Assembly: GCA_038241255.1 (NCBI GenBank) | Contig: JBBRFW010000049.1 | Location: 1 to 26,790, forward strand | DNA length: 26,790 bases | Reading direction: 5' to 3' | Source: Schlegelella_A sp038241255 | Lineage (GTDB): Bacteria; Pseudomonadota; Gammaproteobacteria; Burkholderiales; Burkholderiaceae_C | In this document: positions 7,507 through 14,610 of the stretch, one piece after another | Layout of the letters: each line of letters opens with the position of its first letter | Numbering within the stretch: the stretch's first letter is position 1 | The notes under the pieces: generated by a model | Databases searched by the model: none | What the model saw: the letters and a program-made list of their open reading frames with translations, nothing else | Told to the model about the DNA's origin: nothing | Translations under genes and position numbers: made by a program

Positions 7507-7911
7507 ATGCGCACGACCCGCCCAATCGCCCTGCTTTCGCTCGCCGCCCTGTTCGCGCTGCCCGGCTTTGCCGCGGCGAACTGCTATTCGGTCTACGATC
7601 CGCAGAACCGCCTTGCCTTCCAGTCGACGGTCGCGCCGGTGGACCTGTCGACGCGGATCTCCGAGGGCATGCGCGGCCGCTTCCCGGGCGGCCACCTGGT
7701 CATGATTCCCGACGATAGCGACTGCCGCGAGTACCGCACCGGCCCGACGCTCTCGCCGCGCTTCGATGCAGGTGGCACGAAAGGCGCCGAGACCCGTCCT
7801 GAGCAGATGCTCCAGGCCTCGCCGCTGCTGCGCGGCACCGGCGGCGGCAACGACGTGCCGACGCGCGAAGCCGTTCGCACCGGCAACAACCTCAACATCA
7901 AGCGCCGCTGA
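7507..7911 (+). CDS. Small exported protein of unknown function
   Basis: A 134-residue protein I do not recognise as a named family. The N-terminus is a clear Sec signal peptide: RTTR, a hydrophobic core LLSLAALFALPGF, and a likely cleavage after AAA near residue 24. The mature part starts with NCYSVYDPQNRLAFQS and has two cysteines (in NCYS and DSDCREYR) that could form a disulfide. The sequence LAFQSTVAPVDLSTRISEGM followed by PGGHLVMIPDDSDC looks like a small beta-rich domain. The last 50 residues are polar, Gly/Arg-rich and probably unstructured (NNLNIKRR end). I chose ATG 7507 because it begins the signal peptide; an in-frame ATG at 7465 would disrupt it. It stands alone between mnmA and a convergent lipoprotein gene. 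Confidence 0.8.
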   Translation: MRTTRPIALLSLAALFALPGFAAANCYSVYDPQNRLAFQSTVAPVDLSTRISEGMRGRFPGGHLVMIPDDSDCREYRTGPTLSPRFDAGGTKGAETRPEQMLQASPLLRGTGGGNDVPTREAVRTGNNLNIKRR

Positions 7912-7929
7912 ACCGCGCAGGTCCCGCGC

Positions 7930-8547
7930 TCAGCGCGGCCGGCCGAGGTCCATCGTCCAGTAGGTCGAGTAGGTGTCCGTACCCGTGCCCGGCACGCAGA
8001 CGACGCCGACCTCGGCGAAGCCGGCGTTCATCAGGTTGGCGCAATGGCCGGGGCTCGCGATCCAGCCGTCCATCACCGCATCGATGCCGACGTAGCCGGC
8101 GGCGATGTTCTCGCCGAGGCTGCTCCATGAATAGCCGGTCGCGTTGACGCGGTCGGCGAGAGTGCGGCCGTCGGCGCTGGTGTGCGAGAAGAAGTTCTTC
8201 GCGGCCATGTCCTGCGAGTGGCCTTCCGCTGCCGAGGTGAGCTTGTCGTTCCAGATCACCGGCACGGCAGCCGGGAAGACGCCGTCGGCGCCGCAGTTGG
8301 CGCCGGTCGCGCGGACCTGGTTGATTCGCGCGAGCACACCGGCGCGGAAGTTCGGCAGGTTGCAGGTCGAGCCGACGGCCGCCGGCGCGGCCGCGATCGG
8401 GCCGCTCGCTGCCGGCGCGGGCGCGCTCGCCCCGGCGGCGACGCCGGCGGCCGATGGCGTCGAATCGCCGCCGCCGCCGCACGATGCGATCAGGAGACAA
8501 ATCATCGGCGCCAGCGGGCGCCGCAGGGACAGGGAAGTCGAGGTCAT
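7930..8547 (-). CDS. CAP/SCP-domain lipoprotein
   Basis: A 205-residue predicted lipoprotein. Residues 1-23 form a lipoprotein signal with lipobox IASC (acyl Cys23), followed by a glycine run and an Ala/Pro linker to about residue 60. The rest is a CAP (cysteine-rich secretory protein/PR-1) domain: LARINQVRATG, IWNDKLTSAAEGHSQDMA, NFFSHTSADG, GENIAAGY, DGWIASPGHCANLM and a C-terminal YWTMDLG. The His residues in GHSQDM and SPGHC and the Glu in GENIA fit the CAP cavity. Two cysteines flank the start of the domain (STCNL, ANCGADG). I preferred ATG 8547 over 8571 because it gives a proper lipoprotein signal. The role of bacterial CAP proteins is poorly known. It converges with the small exported protein gene 18 bp away. 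Confidence 0.9.
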   Translation of the reverse strand: MTSTSLSLRRPLAPMICLLIASCGGGGDSTPSAAGVAAGASAPAPAASGPIAAAPAAVGSTCNLPNFRAGVLARINQVRATGANCGADGVFPAAVPVIWNDKLTSAAEGHSQDMAAKNFFSHTSADGRTLADRVNATGYSWSSLGENIAAGYVGIDAVMDGWIASPGHCANLMNAGFAEVGVVCVPGTGTDTYSTYWTMDLGRPR

Positions 8548-8584
8548 CGCCCCCACCTTAGCAAGCACCACGGCGCCGCGCGTA

Positions 8585-8611
8585 ATGACAGGTAAACCGC
8601 GCGGGCATACT
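8585..8611 (+). promoter_or_regulatory. Possible sigma-70 promoter for the PaiB-family gene
   Basis: ATGACA (8585-8590) and CATACT (8606-8611) separated by 15 nt, 30 bp upstream of the ATG at 8641. The short spacer makes this weaker than the 7449 site. Confidence 0.3.
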
Positions 8612-8640
8612 GAAGTCCGTCGCCATTACCGGTCCAGACG

Positions 8641-9282
8641 ATGTACCTGCCCGCCCATTTCGCCGAATCGCGCGCCGCGGTGTTGCGCGACTTTATCGCC
8701 GCCCATCCGTTCGGGCTGCTCGTGACGCAAAGCCGTGCCGGCGACCTCCACGCCAACAGCATCCCATTCCTGCTCGACCCCGGCGACGCTGGCAGCCCGG
8801 GCATCCTGCGCGCGCACGTCGCGCGCGCCAACGCGCTGTGGTCGAGCGCGCGCGACGACGTGGACGCGCTCGTCGTCTTTCAGGGGCCGCACGGCTACGT
8901 CTCGCCGGCCTGGTACCCGAGCAAGGCTGAGCATGGCAAGGTCGTCCCGACCTGGAACTACCTGATGGTGCAGGCGCGCGGACGGCTGCGCGCCATCGAC
9001 GACAAGTCCTGGCTGCGTCCCTTCGTGACGCGGCTCACGGACATCCACGAGGGCCGCCGCCCGGCACCCTGGGCCATCGATGATGCGCCCGCCGACTACG
9101 TCGAGACCATGCTCGGTGCCATCGTCGGCATCGAGATGGCGGTGAGCTCGCTCGTCGGCAAGTGGAAGGTGAGCCAGAACCGAAGTGTCGCCGACCGTGC
9201 CGGGGTCGCGGCGGGTCTGCTTCGCGAGCACGGGGACGCCGCCCTCGCCGCCGAGGTGAGCTCGCCCGGCGGCGTGGCCTGA
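8641..9282 (+). CDS. PaiB-family FMN-binding protein
   Basis: A 213-residue protein of the PaiB family (FMN-binding negative transcriptional regulator/flavin-reductase-like split barrel). Diagnostic segments are MYLPAHFAE at the N-terminus, HPFGLLVTQ and ANSIPFLLD (about 23-42), RAHVARANALW, VVFQGPHGYVSPAWYPSK (about 80-97), VPTWNYL (about 103-109) and, near the C-terminus, VGKWKVSQNR. Despite the regulator name (from the Bacillus sporulation/protease pai locus), the fold is that of a flavin-binding enzyme and the reaction is generally unknown. The gene appears monocistronic; the next gene starts 71 bp after the stop. Confidence 0.92.
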   Translation: MYLPAHFAESRAAVLRDFIAAHPFGLLVTQSRAGDLHANSIPFLLDPGDAGSPGILRAHVARANALWSSARDDVDALVVFQGPHGYVSPAWYPSKAEHGKVVPTWNYLMVQARGRLRAIDDKSWLRPFVTRLTDIHEGRRPAPWAIDDAPADYVETMLGAIVGIEMAVSSLVGKWKVSQNRSVADRAGVAAGLLREHGDAALAAEVSSPGGVA

Positions 9283-9353
9283 GGCGCGCGAGCCGGGTGC
9301 GTGGTTTGCAGGCTGCCGCCAGGCCGATCGATCGGTCCGCGCGTGCGGCTGGA

Positions 9354-10082
9354 ATGCTGTCGCGGCTCGCGCGCTGCGCGATGGTCGTCGCCGGCGTGGC
9401 GGCGCTGCGCCTGGCCGACGCAGCCCCGTTCGAGGACACGATCGCGCAGCGGCTGCTCGCCTGCACCGGCTGCCACGGTCACGAAGGACGTGCTGCGCCC
9501 GACGGCTACTACCCGCGAATCGCTGGCAAGCCCGCCGGGTATCTGTTCAACCAGCTGCGCAACTTTCGAGACGAGCGGCGGCACTACGAACTGATGAACG
9601 GCCTGCTGGCGCTGCTCGACGACGCCTACCTGCAAGAGATCGCTGAGCACTTCGCCTCGCTCGACCTGCCGTATCCGCCGCCGCTCGCACCGGCGAGCTC
9701 GGCCGCGCTTCGCGACGCCGGTGGGGCGCTGGTGCGGCGTGGCGACGCCGCGCGCGGCCTGCCCGCGTGCAACGATTGCCACGGCGCCGAGTTGACGGGG
9801 CGCGCCCCCTTCATCCCGGGCCTGCTCGGCCTGCCGCGCGATTACCTCAATGCCCAGCTCGGCGCCTGGCGCAGCGGCCAGCGCCGCGCCCTCGCGCCCG
9901 ACTGCATGGCGCGGGTGGCGCAGCGGATGTCGACCGAGGACATCGGTGCGGTGTCGGCCTGGCTCGCCGCCCAACCGGTGCCGGCGCATGCCGCGGCCTC
10001 CGCGGAGCCGGGCGCGAAGTTGCCGTTCTCCTGCGGCGGGGTCACCGCCGCGAGCGAGGCGACGAGCTCGCCGGCACGATGA
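9354..10082 (+). CDS. Exported diheme cytochrome c
   Basis: A 242-residue c-type cytochrome with two covalent heme sites: CTGCH (C37, C40, H41) and CNDCH (C139, C142, H143). A signal peptide spans about residues 1-24, ending LRLADAAP. The halves resemble each other, as in cytochrome c4-like diheme proteins: each heme motif is followed by Y/FxPGL- or YYPRIAG-type segments and a YLFNQLRNFR / YLNAQLGAWRSGQR helix. Candidate axial methionines are in YELMNG and ARVAQRMS. ATG 9354 begins the signal peptide; an in-frame GTG at 9297 would only add a charged tail. The final residues (CGGVTAASEATSSPAR) look unstructured and contain an extra Cys. The stop overlaps the next cytochrome's ATG by 4 nt, so the two are co-translated. 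Confidence 0.9.
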   Translation: MLSRLARCAMVVAGVAALRLADAAPFEDTIAQRLLACTGCHGHEGRAAPDGYYPRIAGKPAGYLFNQLRNFRDERRHYELMNGLLALLDDAYLQEIAEHFASLDLPYPPPLAPASSAALRDAGGALVRRGDAARGLPACNDCHGAELTGRAPFIPGLLGLPRDYLNAQLGAWRSGQRRALAPDCMARVAQRMSTEDIGAVSAWLAAQPVPAHAAASAEPGAKLPFSCGGVTAASEATSSPAR

Positions 10083-11359
10083 AGGTCGGCAAGGCTTCGC
10101 TCGCGATCGTCATCGTGGCGACGGCGCTGCTGCTCGGCGCCGCCACAGTGGTCTGGCTGAACCGCGACGACGACACCGGCGGCGGCGATGCCGCGCCGAG
10201 CGGTGGCGCCGAGCTGATCGCGCGTGGCGAATACCTCGTTCGCGCCGGCAGCTGCTTCGGCTGCCACACCGTGCCCGGCGGCGCACCGTACGGCGGGGGA
10301 CGCGGGATCGAGACGCCGTTCGGCGTCGTCAACGCGCCCAACCTCACGCCCGATCTGACTGGTCTGGGCGCATGGAGCACCGGCGATTTCTGGCGCGCGC
10401 TCCACAACGGCCGCTCGCGGAGCGGACGGCTGCTCTATCCGGCGTTCCCGTATCCCAACTACACGCGGCTGAGCCGCGCCGATGCCGACGCGATGTTCGC
10501 CTACCTCAAGAGCCTGCCGCCGGTCGTAAAAGGCGCTGAGCCGCACGCGCTGCGCTTCCCGTTCGACCTGCAGGCGTCGCTCGCGGTCTGGCGCGCGCTC
10601 TTCTTCCGCCCGGCGCGCTTCGAGGCCGACGCCGCCAAGTCGCCGCAATGGAACCGCGGCGCCTATCTCGTCGAGACGCTCGGCCATTGCAATGCCTGCC
10701 ATTCGCGGCGCAATGTCTTCGGCGCGACCGCGAGCCCGCTCGACCTCGCGGGCGGCCTGATCCCGATCCAGAACTGGTATGCGCCCTCGCTCAAGGACAA
10801 CGCCGAAGCAGGCCTCGGCGAGTGGCCCGAGCGCGAGATCGTGGCGCTCCTGAAGACCGGCGTCGCTAGGCGCGGATCGGTGCAGGGGCCGATGGCCGAG
10901 GTGGTCGCCCGCTCGACGCGGTACCTGAGCGACGCCGACCTGGAAGCGATGGCCGCTTACCTGCGCGACCTGCCGCGTGCCAGCGGCCGGGCCCGCGTCG
11001 CCGAGCCGACGGCCCCGCCCGCCGCGAGCGAGCGTGGCGCCAAGCTCTACGCGACTCACTGCGCGGCCTGCCACGGCGATCAGGGCGAAGGCGCCGCGGG
11101 CGCCTATCCCGCGCTCGCGGGGAATCGCGCCGTCGCGATCACGCCGCCGGCGAACCTGGTTCACATGGTTCTGCGCGGCGGCTTCCTGCCTAGCACGCCG
11201 GGGAATCCGCGGCCGTTCGGAATGCCGCCGTTCGCCACCGTACTCTCGGATCCGGATGTCGCCGAGGTGCTGTCGTACCTGCGCGCTTCCTGGGGGCACG
11301 CCGCGGCGCCCGTCACTCCGCTCGAGGTCGGCCGCTATCGCGGCGCGTCGGCGCGATGA
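10079..11359 (+). CDS. Membrane-anchored triheme cytochrome c (alcohol/gluconate-dehydrogenase cytochrome-subunit type)
   Basis: A 426-residue protein with three heme-c motifs: CFGCH (C59, C62, H63), CNACH (C204, C207, H208) and CAACH (C328, C331, H332). An N-terminal hydrophobic helix (about 7-26, LAIVIVATALLLGAATVVWL) may be an uncleaved anchor. The layout, with RGEYLVRAGSCFGCH, NAPNLTPD, GRLLYPAFPYPNYT, RGAYLVETLGHCNACH and GAKLYATHCAACHGDQGEG, is that of the cytochrome subunit of membrane alcohol, aldehyde, gluconate or sorbitol dehydrogenases. Met ligands are plausible for heme 2 (VQGPM) and heme 3 (FGMPPF); at the heme 1 position the segment reads YPAFPY, with Phe. No dehydrogenase subunit is adjacent; the diheme cytochrome upstream overlaps it by 4 nt. 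It probably passes electrons from a periplasmic donor toward quinone or an oxidase. Confidence 0.9.
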   Translation: MKVGKASLAIVIVATALLLGAATVVWLNRDDDTGGGDAAPSGGAELIARGEYLVRAGSCFGCHTVPGGAPYGGGRGIETPFGVVNAPNLTPDLTGLGAWSTGDFWRALHNGRSRSGRLLYPAFPYPNYTRLSRADADAMFAYLKSLPPVVKGAEPHALRFPFDLQASLAVWRALFFRPARFEADAAKSPQWNRGAYLVETLGHCNACHSRRNVFGATASPLDLAGGLIPIQNWYAPSLKDNAEAGLGEWPEREIVALLKTGVARRGSVQGPMAEVVARSTRYLSDADLEAMAAYLRDLPRASGRARVAEPTAPPAASERGAKLYATHCAACHGDQGEGAAGAYPALAGNRAVAITPPANLVHMVLRGGFLPSTPGNPRPFGMPPFATVLSDPDVAEVLSYLRASWGHAAAPVTPLEVGRYRGASAR

Positions 11360-11372
11360 GCGCCTGCAAGGG

Positions 11373-11852
11373 TCAGAACGGGATGTCGTCGTCCATGTCG
11401 CTGAAGCCCGACGACTTCGCGGCCGGCCGGTTCGCCGCCGCGGCTGCCGGGCGCGCGGCCGGCGCCGGGCGCTCGTAGCCTGCCCCTTCTTCGCTCGCGG
11501 CGCCGCCTCCCATGCCTTCGCGGCTGCCGAGCATCTGCATGTCGGTCGCGACGATCTCGGTCGTGTACTTCTCGATGCCGTCCTTGTCCTGCCACTTGCG
11601 CGTCTTCAGGCGCCCTTCGACGTAGACGGCGCGGCCCTTCTTCAAATACTCGCCGGCGATCTCGGCGAGCTTGTCGTAGAAGACGACGCGATGCCACTCG
11701 GTCTCCTCGGACTTGTCGCCCGATTCCTTGTTCTTCCAGCTGCGCGTCGTCGCGACGCTGACGTTGCAGACGGCGCTGCCGTTGGGCGTGTAGCGCACTT
11801 CCGGGTCGCGGCCGAGGTTGCCGACGAGAATGACTTTGTTGACCGAGGCCAT
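11373..11852 (-). CDS. ssb: Single-stranded DNA-binding protein
   Basis: A 159-residue SSB. The OB fold covers about residues 1-110: VNKVILVGNLGRDPEVRYTP, WKNKESGDKSEETEWHRV, YLKKGRAVYVEGRLKTRKWQ. A Gly/Ala/Pro-rich linker follows, and the acidic partner-binding tip is MDDDIPF. The start at 11852 has an AAGGAG Shine-Dalgarno 7 nt upstream. It coats single-stranded DNA in replication, recombination and repair, and the tip recruits proteins such as RecQ, whose gene lies divergently next door. A CATAAT -10-like element sits about 32 bp upstream. Confidence 0.98.
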   Translation of the reverse strand: MASVNKVILVGNLGRDPEVRYTPNGSAVCNVSVATTRSWKNKESGDKSEETEWHRVVFYDKLAEIAGEYLKKGRAVYVEGRLKTRKWQDKDGIEKYTTEIVATDMQMLGSREGMGGGAASEEGAGYERPAPAARPAAAAANRPAAKSSGFSDMDDDIPF

Positions 11853-11883
11853 GGCGGCTCCTTGCTTCCTGGGGGTTGGGAAG

Positions 11884-11889
11884 ATTATG
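11884..11889 (-). promoter_or_regulatory. Putative -10 element for ssb
   Basis: On the minus strand this reads CATAAT (five of six bases match TATAAT), 32 bp before the ssb start, in an otherwise very GC-rich intergenic region. No convincing -35 box is visible and no LexA-type CTGTN8ACAG site is present between ssb and recQ. Confidence 0.35.
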
Positions 11890-11978
11890 CGGCGCGCCCC
11901 CCGCCGACGCGACCCTCTTCGTAAGTCCCTCGATCGGCGGAGCGGCCGCGGCGGCACGTCGCTTACAGTGCATCGACC

Positions 11979-13895
11979 ATGAGCCTCGAGACCCTGAGCG
12001 CGCCGCCGCGTGGCGCTGCCGCCGCGCGCCAGGTGCTCGGCGAGGTCTTCGGCTACGCCGCCTTCCGCGGCGCACAGGAAGAAATCATCGATCGCGTGGC
12101 GCGCGGCGGCGACGCGCTCGTCCTGATGCCGACCGGCGGCGGCAAGAGCCTGTGCTACCAAGTGCCGGCGATCGTCCGCCATCGCGCCGGACAGGGCGTC
12201 GCCGTCGTCGTCAGCCCGCTGATCGCGCTGATGCACGACCAGGTCGGCGCCCTCGAGGAAGCCGGCGTTAAGGCCGCCTTCCTGAACTCGACCCTCGGTG
12301 GCGAGGCGGCGGCACGGATCGAGCGCGAGATGATGAGCGGCCGCCTGGTCATGCTCTACGCAGCGCCCGAGCGAATCGCCACGCCGCGCATGCTGACCCA
12401 GCTCGAGTCGCTGCACGAGCGCGGCCTGCTCTCGATGTTCGCCATCGACGAGGCGCATTGCGTCAGCCAGTGGGGCCACGACTTCCGCGAGGACTATCTC
12501 AAGCTCTCGCTTCTGCACGAGCGCTTTCCCGACGTGCCGCGCATCGCCCTCACCGCGACCGCCGACGCGCTGACGCGCGCCGACATCGTCGAGCGCCTCG
12601 AGCTGGGCGAGGCCAGGGTCTTCGTCAGCAGCTTCGACCGGCCGAACATCCGCTACGCCGTCGTCGAGAAGGACAACGCGCGCACCCAGTTGCTCGCCTT
12701 CCTGCGTGACGAGCACGAAGGCGAGGCCGGCATCGTCTACTGCCAGTCGAGGAAGAAGGTCGATGAGACCGCCGCCTGGCTCAACGACGAAGGCATCAGC
12801 GCGTTGCCCTATCACGCCGGGCTCGAGGCCGACGTTCGCCAGCGAAACCAGAACCGCTTCGTCCGCAGTGATCAGGAAAAAGACGGCGCCATCGTCATGG
12901 TCGCGACGATCGCCTTCGGGATGGGCATCGACAAGCCCGACGTCCGCTTCGTCTGCCACCTCGACCTGCCGAAGAACATCGAGGGCTACTACCAGGAGAC
13001 CGGCCGAGCCGGCCGCGACGGCCTGCCCGCCGACGCCTGGATGGCATACGGCCTCGCCGACGTCGTCAACCAGCGCCGCATGATCGAGGAGAGCCCGGCC
13101 GGCGAGGAGTTCAAGCGCAATCAGCGGGGCAAGCTCGACGCGTTGCTGGCGCTCGCCGAGGCGCACGATTGCCGACGCGTGCGGCTCCTTGCCTACTTCG
13201 ACGAGGCGAGCGCGCCCTGCGGCCCGTTGCAGAACGCGTGCGACAACTGCCGCACACCGCCGGCGACCTGGGACGCGACCGAGGCGTCGCGCATGGCTCT
13301 GTCCGGGATTTATCGCTTCCAGCAGGCGGGCGGCCCGAGCTTCGGGGCCGGCCACCTCATCGACGTGCTGCGCGGCAAGACGACCGAGAAGGTTGCGCAG
13401 TTCGGCCACGAGCGGCTCAGCACCTTCGGCATCGGCGCCGCGGTGAGCGAGGTGCAGTGGCGCGCCGTGCTGCGCCAGCTGATCGCGCTCGGCCATCTGC
13501 GCAGCGAAAGCGAATACAGCACGCTCGCGCTGACCGAGTCGTCGCGCGAGGTGCTGAAAGGCGAGATCACGCTGCTGCTGCGCGAGGCGAGCGCCCCGGC
13601 CGGACGCGGCAAGTCGGGCAAGTCGCGCGGCGGCAAGGGTGGCGCGGCCAAGCCGCCGCCGCGTCCGCTCGACGCGCCGGCGCTCGAGCGCTTCGCCGCG
13701 CTGAAGGCGTGGCGCGCGGGCGTCGCGAAGGAGCACAACCTGCCGGCCTACGTCGTCTTCCACGACGCGACGCTCGCCGAGATGGCCGACCTTCGCCCCG
13801 ATTCGCTCGACGCGCTGGCCGAGATCAGCGGCGTCGGCGCGCGAAAGCTCGACGCCTACGGCGAGCAGATCCTGCGCGTGCTCGCCGACGATTGA
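11979..13895 (+). CDS. recQ: ATP-dependent DNA helicase RecQ
   Basis: A 638-residue superfamily-2 3'-5' helicase of recombination and repair. It has Walker A MPTGGGKS (about 50-57), motif Ia VVSPLIALMHDQV, the DEAH box (D157-H160, in FAIDEAHCVSQWGHDF), SALTATA-type motif III (ALTATAD), motif V IAFGMGIDKPDVR and motif VI YYQETGRAGRDG. The RecQ zinc site uses C398, C414, C421 and C424; the spacing between the second and third Cys is six residues, where E. coli RecQ has two. A winged helix follows, then a Lys/Gly/Pro-rich linker (about 545-563) and a C-terminal HRDC domain (about 565-638). The start gives the usual N-terminus. Length is slightly above E. coli RecQ because of the linker. It diverges from ssb with a 126-bp gap. 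Confidence 0.97.
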   Translation: MSLETLSAPPRGAAAARQVLGEVFGYAAFRGAQEEIIDRVARGGDALVLMPTGGGKSLCYQVPAIVRHRAGQGVAVVVSPLIALMHDQVGALEEAGVKAAFLNSTLGGEAAARIEREMMSGRLVMLYAAPERIATPRMLTQLESLHERGLLSMFAIDEAHCVSQWGHDFREDYLKLSLLHERFPDVPRIALTATADALTRADIVERLELGEARVFVSSFDRPNIRYAVVEKDNARTQLLAFLRDEHEGEAGIVYCQSRKKVDETAAWLNDEGISALPYHAGLEADVRQRNQNRFVRSDQEKDGAIVMVATIAFGMGIDKPDVRFVCHLDLPKNIEGYYQETGRAGRDGLPADAWMAYGLADVVNQRRMIEESPAGEEFKRNQRGKLDALLALAEAHDCRRVRLLAYFDEASAPCGPLQNACDNCRTPPATWDATEASRMALSGIYRFQQAGGPSFGAGHLIDVLRGKTTEKVAQFGHERLSTFGIGAAVSEVQWRAVLRQLIALGHLRSESEYSTLALTESSREVLKGEITLLLREASAPAGRGKSGKSRGGKGGAAKPPPRPLDAPALERFAALKAWRAGVAKEHNLPAYVVFHDATLAEMADLRPDSLDALAEISGVGARKLDAYGEQILRVLADD

Positions 13896-13910
13896 GACGG
13901 AGTCGCGGGC

Positions 13911-13927
13911 CGGTTCACCCCGAACCG
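13911..13927 (+). repeat. Short perfect inverted repeat after recQ
   Basis: CGGTTC (13911-13916), loop ACCCC, GAACCG (13922-13927): a 6-bp stem 16 bp after the recQ stop and 48 bp before the ECF sigma gene. No T-run follows, so it could be a weak transcription-end hairpin or an operator for the sigma gene. Confidence 0.4.
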
Positions 13928-13974
13928 ACCCGAGCGCCGTATCAGCATCGGATGAGGCAGACTCCCGCCGCGCC

Positions 13975-14610
13975 ATGGCCAGCCCAGACCCCAGCGACGA
14001 CACCTTGATGAAGGCTTACGCCCAAGGCGACGCCGCGGCGTTCGAGCAGCTCTACGCGCGTCACCAGGCGGCTCTCTATCGCTTCGTGCGACGGCTGCTC
14101 GGCCCGTCGCTCTCGGCGCAGGTCGACGAGGCGTTCCAGGACACCTGGCTGCGCGTCGTCCACGCGCGCGAACGCTGGGAGCCGCAGGGCGCGGCGTTTC
14201 GCACCTGGCTCTTCACGCTGGCCCACCACCGCGTCGTCGACCTACTGCGCCGGAGCGGCCGCGAGATCTCGGTCGATGCGTTCGACGGCGACGACGGCGA
14301 CGAGCCGTGGCAGCCGGAAGCGCAACCGTGGCAGCACTGGCCTGTACCGTCAGGATCAGCGCCGCAAGGCGACGAGCTCGCGTTCTGGCGCCGCGCCGGC
14401 GAACGCCTGCTGCACTGCCTCGACCAGCTGCCGCTGCCGCAGAAGAGCGCCTTCCTGCTCCACCACGACGACGGCCTCGCCCTCGACGACGTCTCGCGTG
14501 CGCTCGAAGTCGGCTTCGAGACCGCGAAAACGCGACTGCGCTACGCGATGAGCAAGCTGAGGACGTGCATGGGCGCGTATCTCGAGCCCCTGCAAGGCGG
14601 GGCGCCGTGA
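13975..14610 (+). CDS. ECF (group IV) RNA polymerase sigma factor
   Basis: A 211-residue sigma-24-type factor. Region 2 spans about 10-90: AFEQLYARHQAALYRFVRRL, DEAFQDTWLRVVHARERWEP (polymerase core and -10 recognition) and FRTWLFTLAHHRVVDLLRR. An acidic, Trp-rich linker follows (GDDGDEPWQPE). Region 4 is at about 145-195: LDQLPLPQKSAFLLHHDDGL, ALDDVSRALEVGFETAKTRL, RYAMSKLR. No signal or membrane segment. Its stop overlaps the GTG of the downstream anti-sigma-like gene by 4 nt, the usual sigma/anti-sigma pairing. No typical ECF promoter (GGAAC-like -35) is evident in the 79 bp upstream, so autoregulation cannot be claimed. The stimulus and regulon are unknown. Confidence 0.93.
   Translation: MASPDPSDDTLMKAYAQGDAAAFEQLYARHQAALYRFVRRLLGPSLSAQVDEAFQDTWLRVVHARERWEPQGAAFRTWLFTLAHHRVVDLLRRSGREISVDAFDGDDGDEPWQPEAQPWQHWPVPSGSAPQGDELAFWRRAGERLLHCLDQLPLPQKSAFLLHHDDGLALDDVSRALEVGFETAKTRLRYAMSKLRTCMGAYLEPLQGGAP

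Noticed and set aside
11853..11978. LexA (SOS) box between ssb and recQ
   Set aside because: No CTGTN8ACAG pattern; only an isolated TTACAG half-site near 11963.
13896..13974. ECF autoregulatory promoter before the sigma gene
   Set aside because: A GAACC element is present inside the inverted repeat, but no suitable -10 occurs at the expected 16-17 nt spacing.
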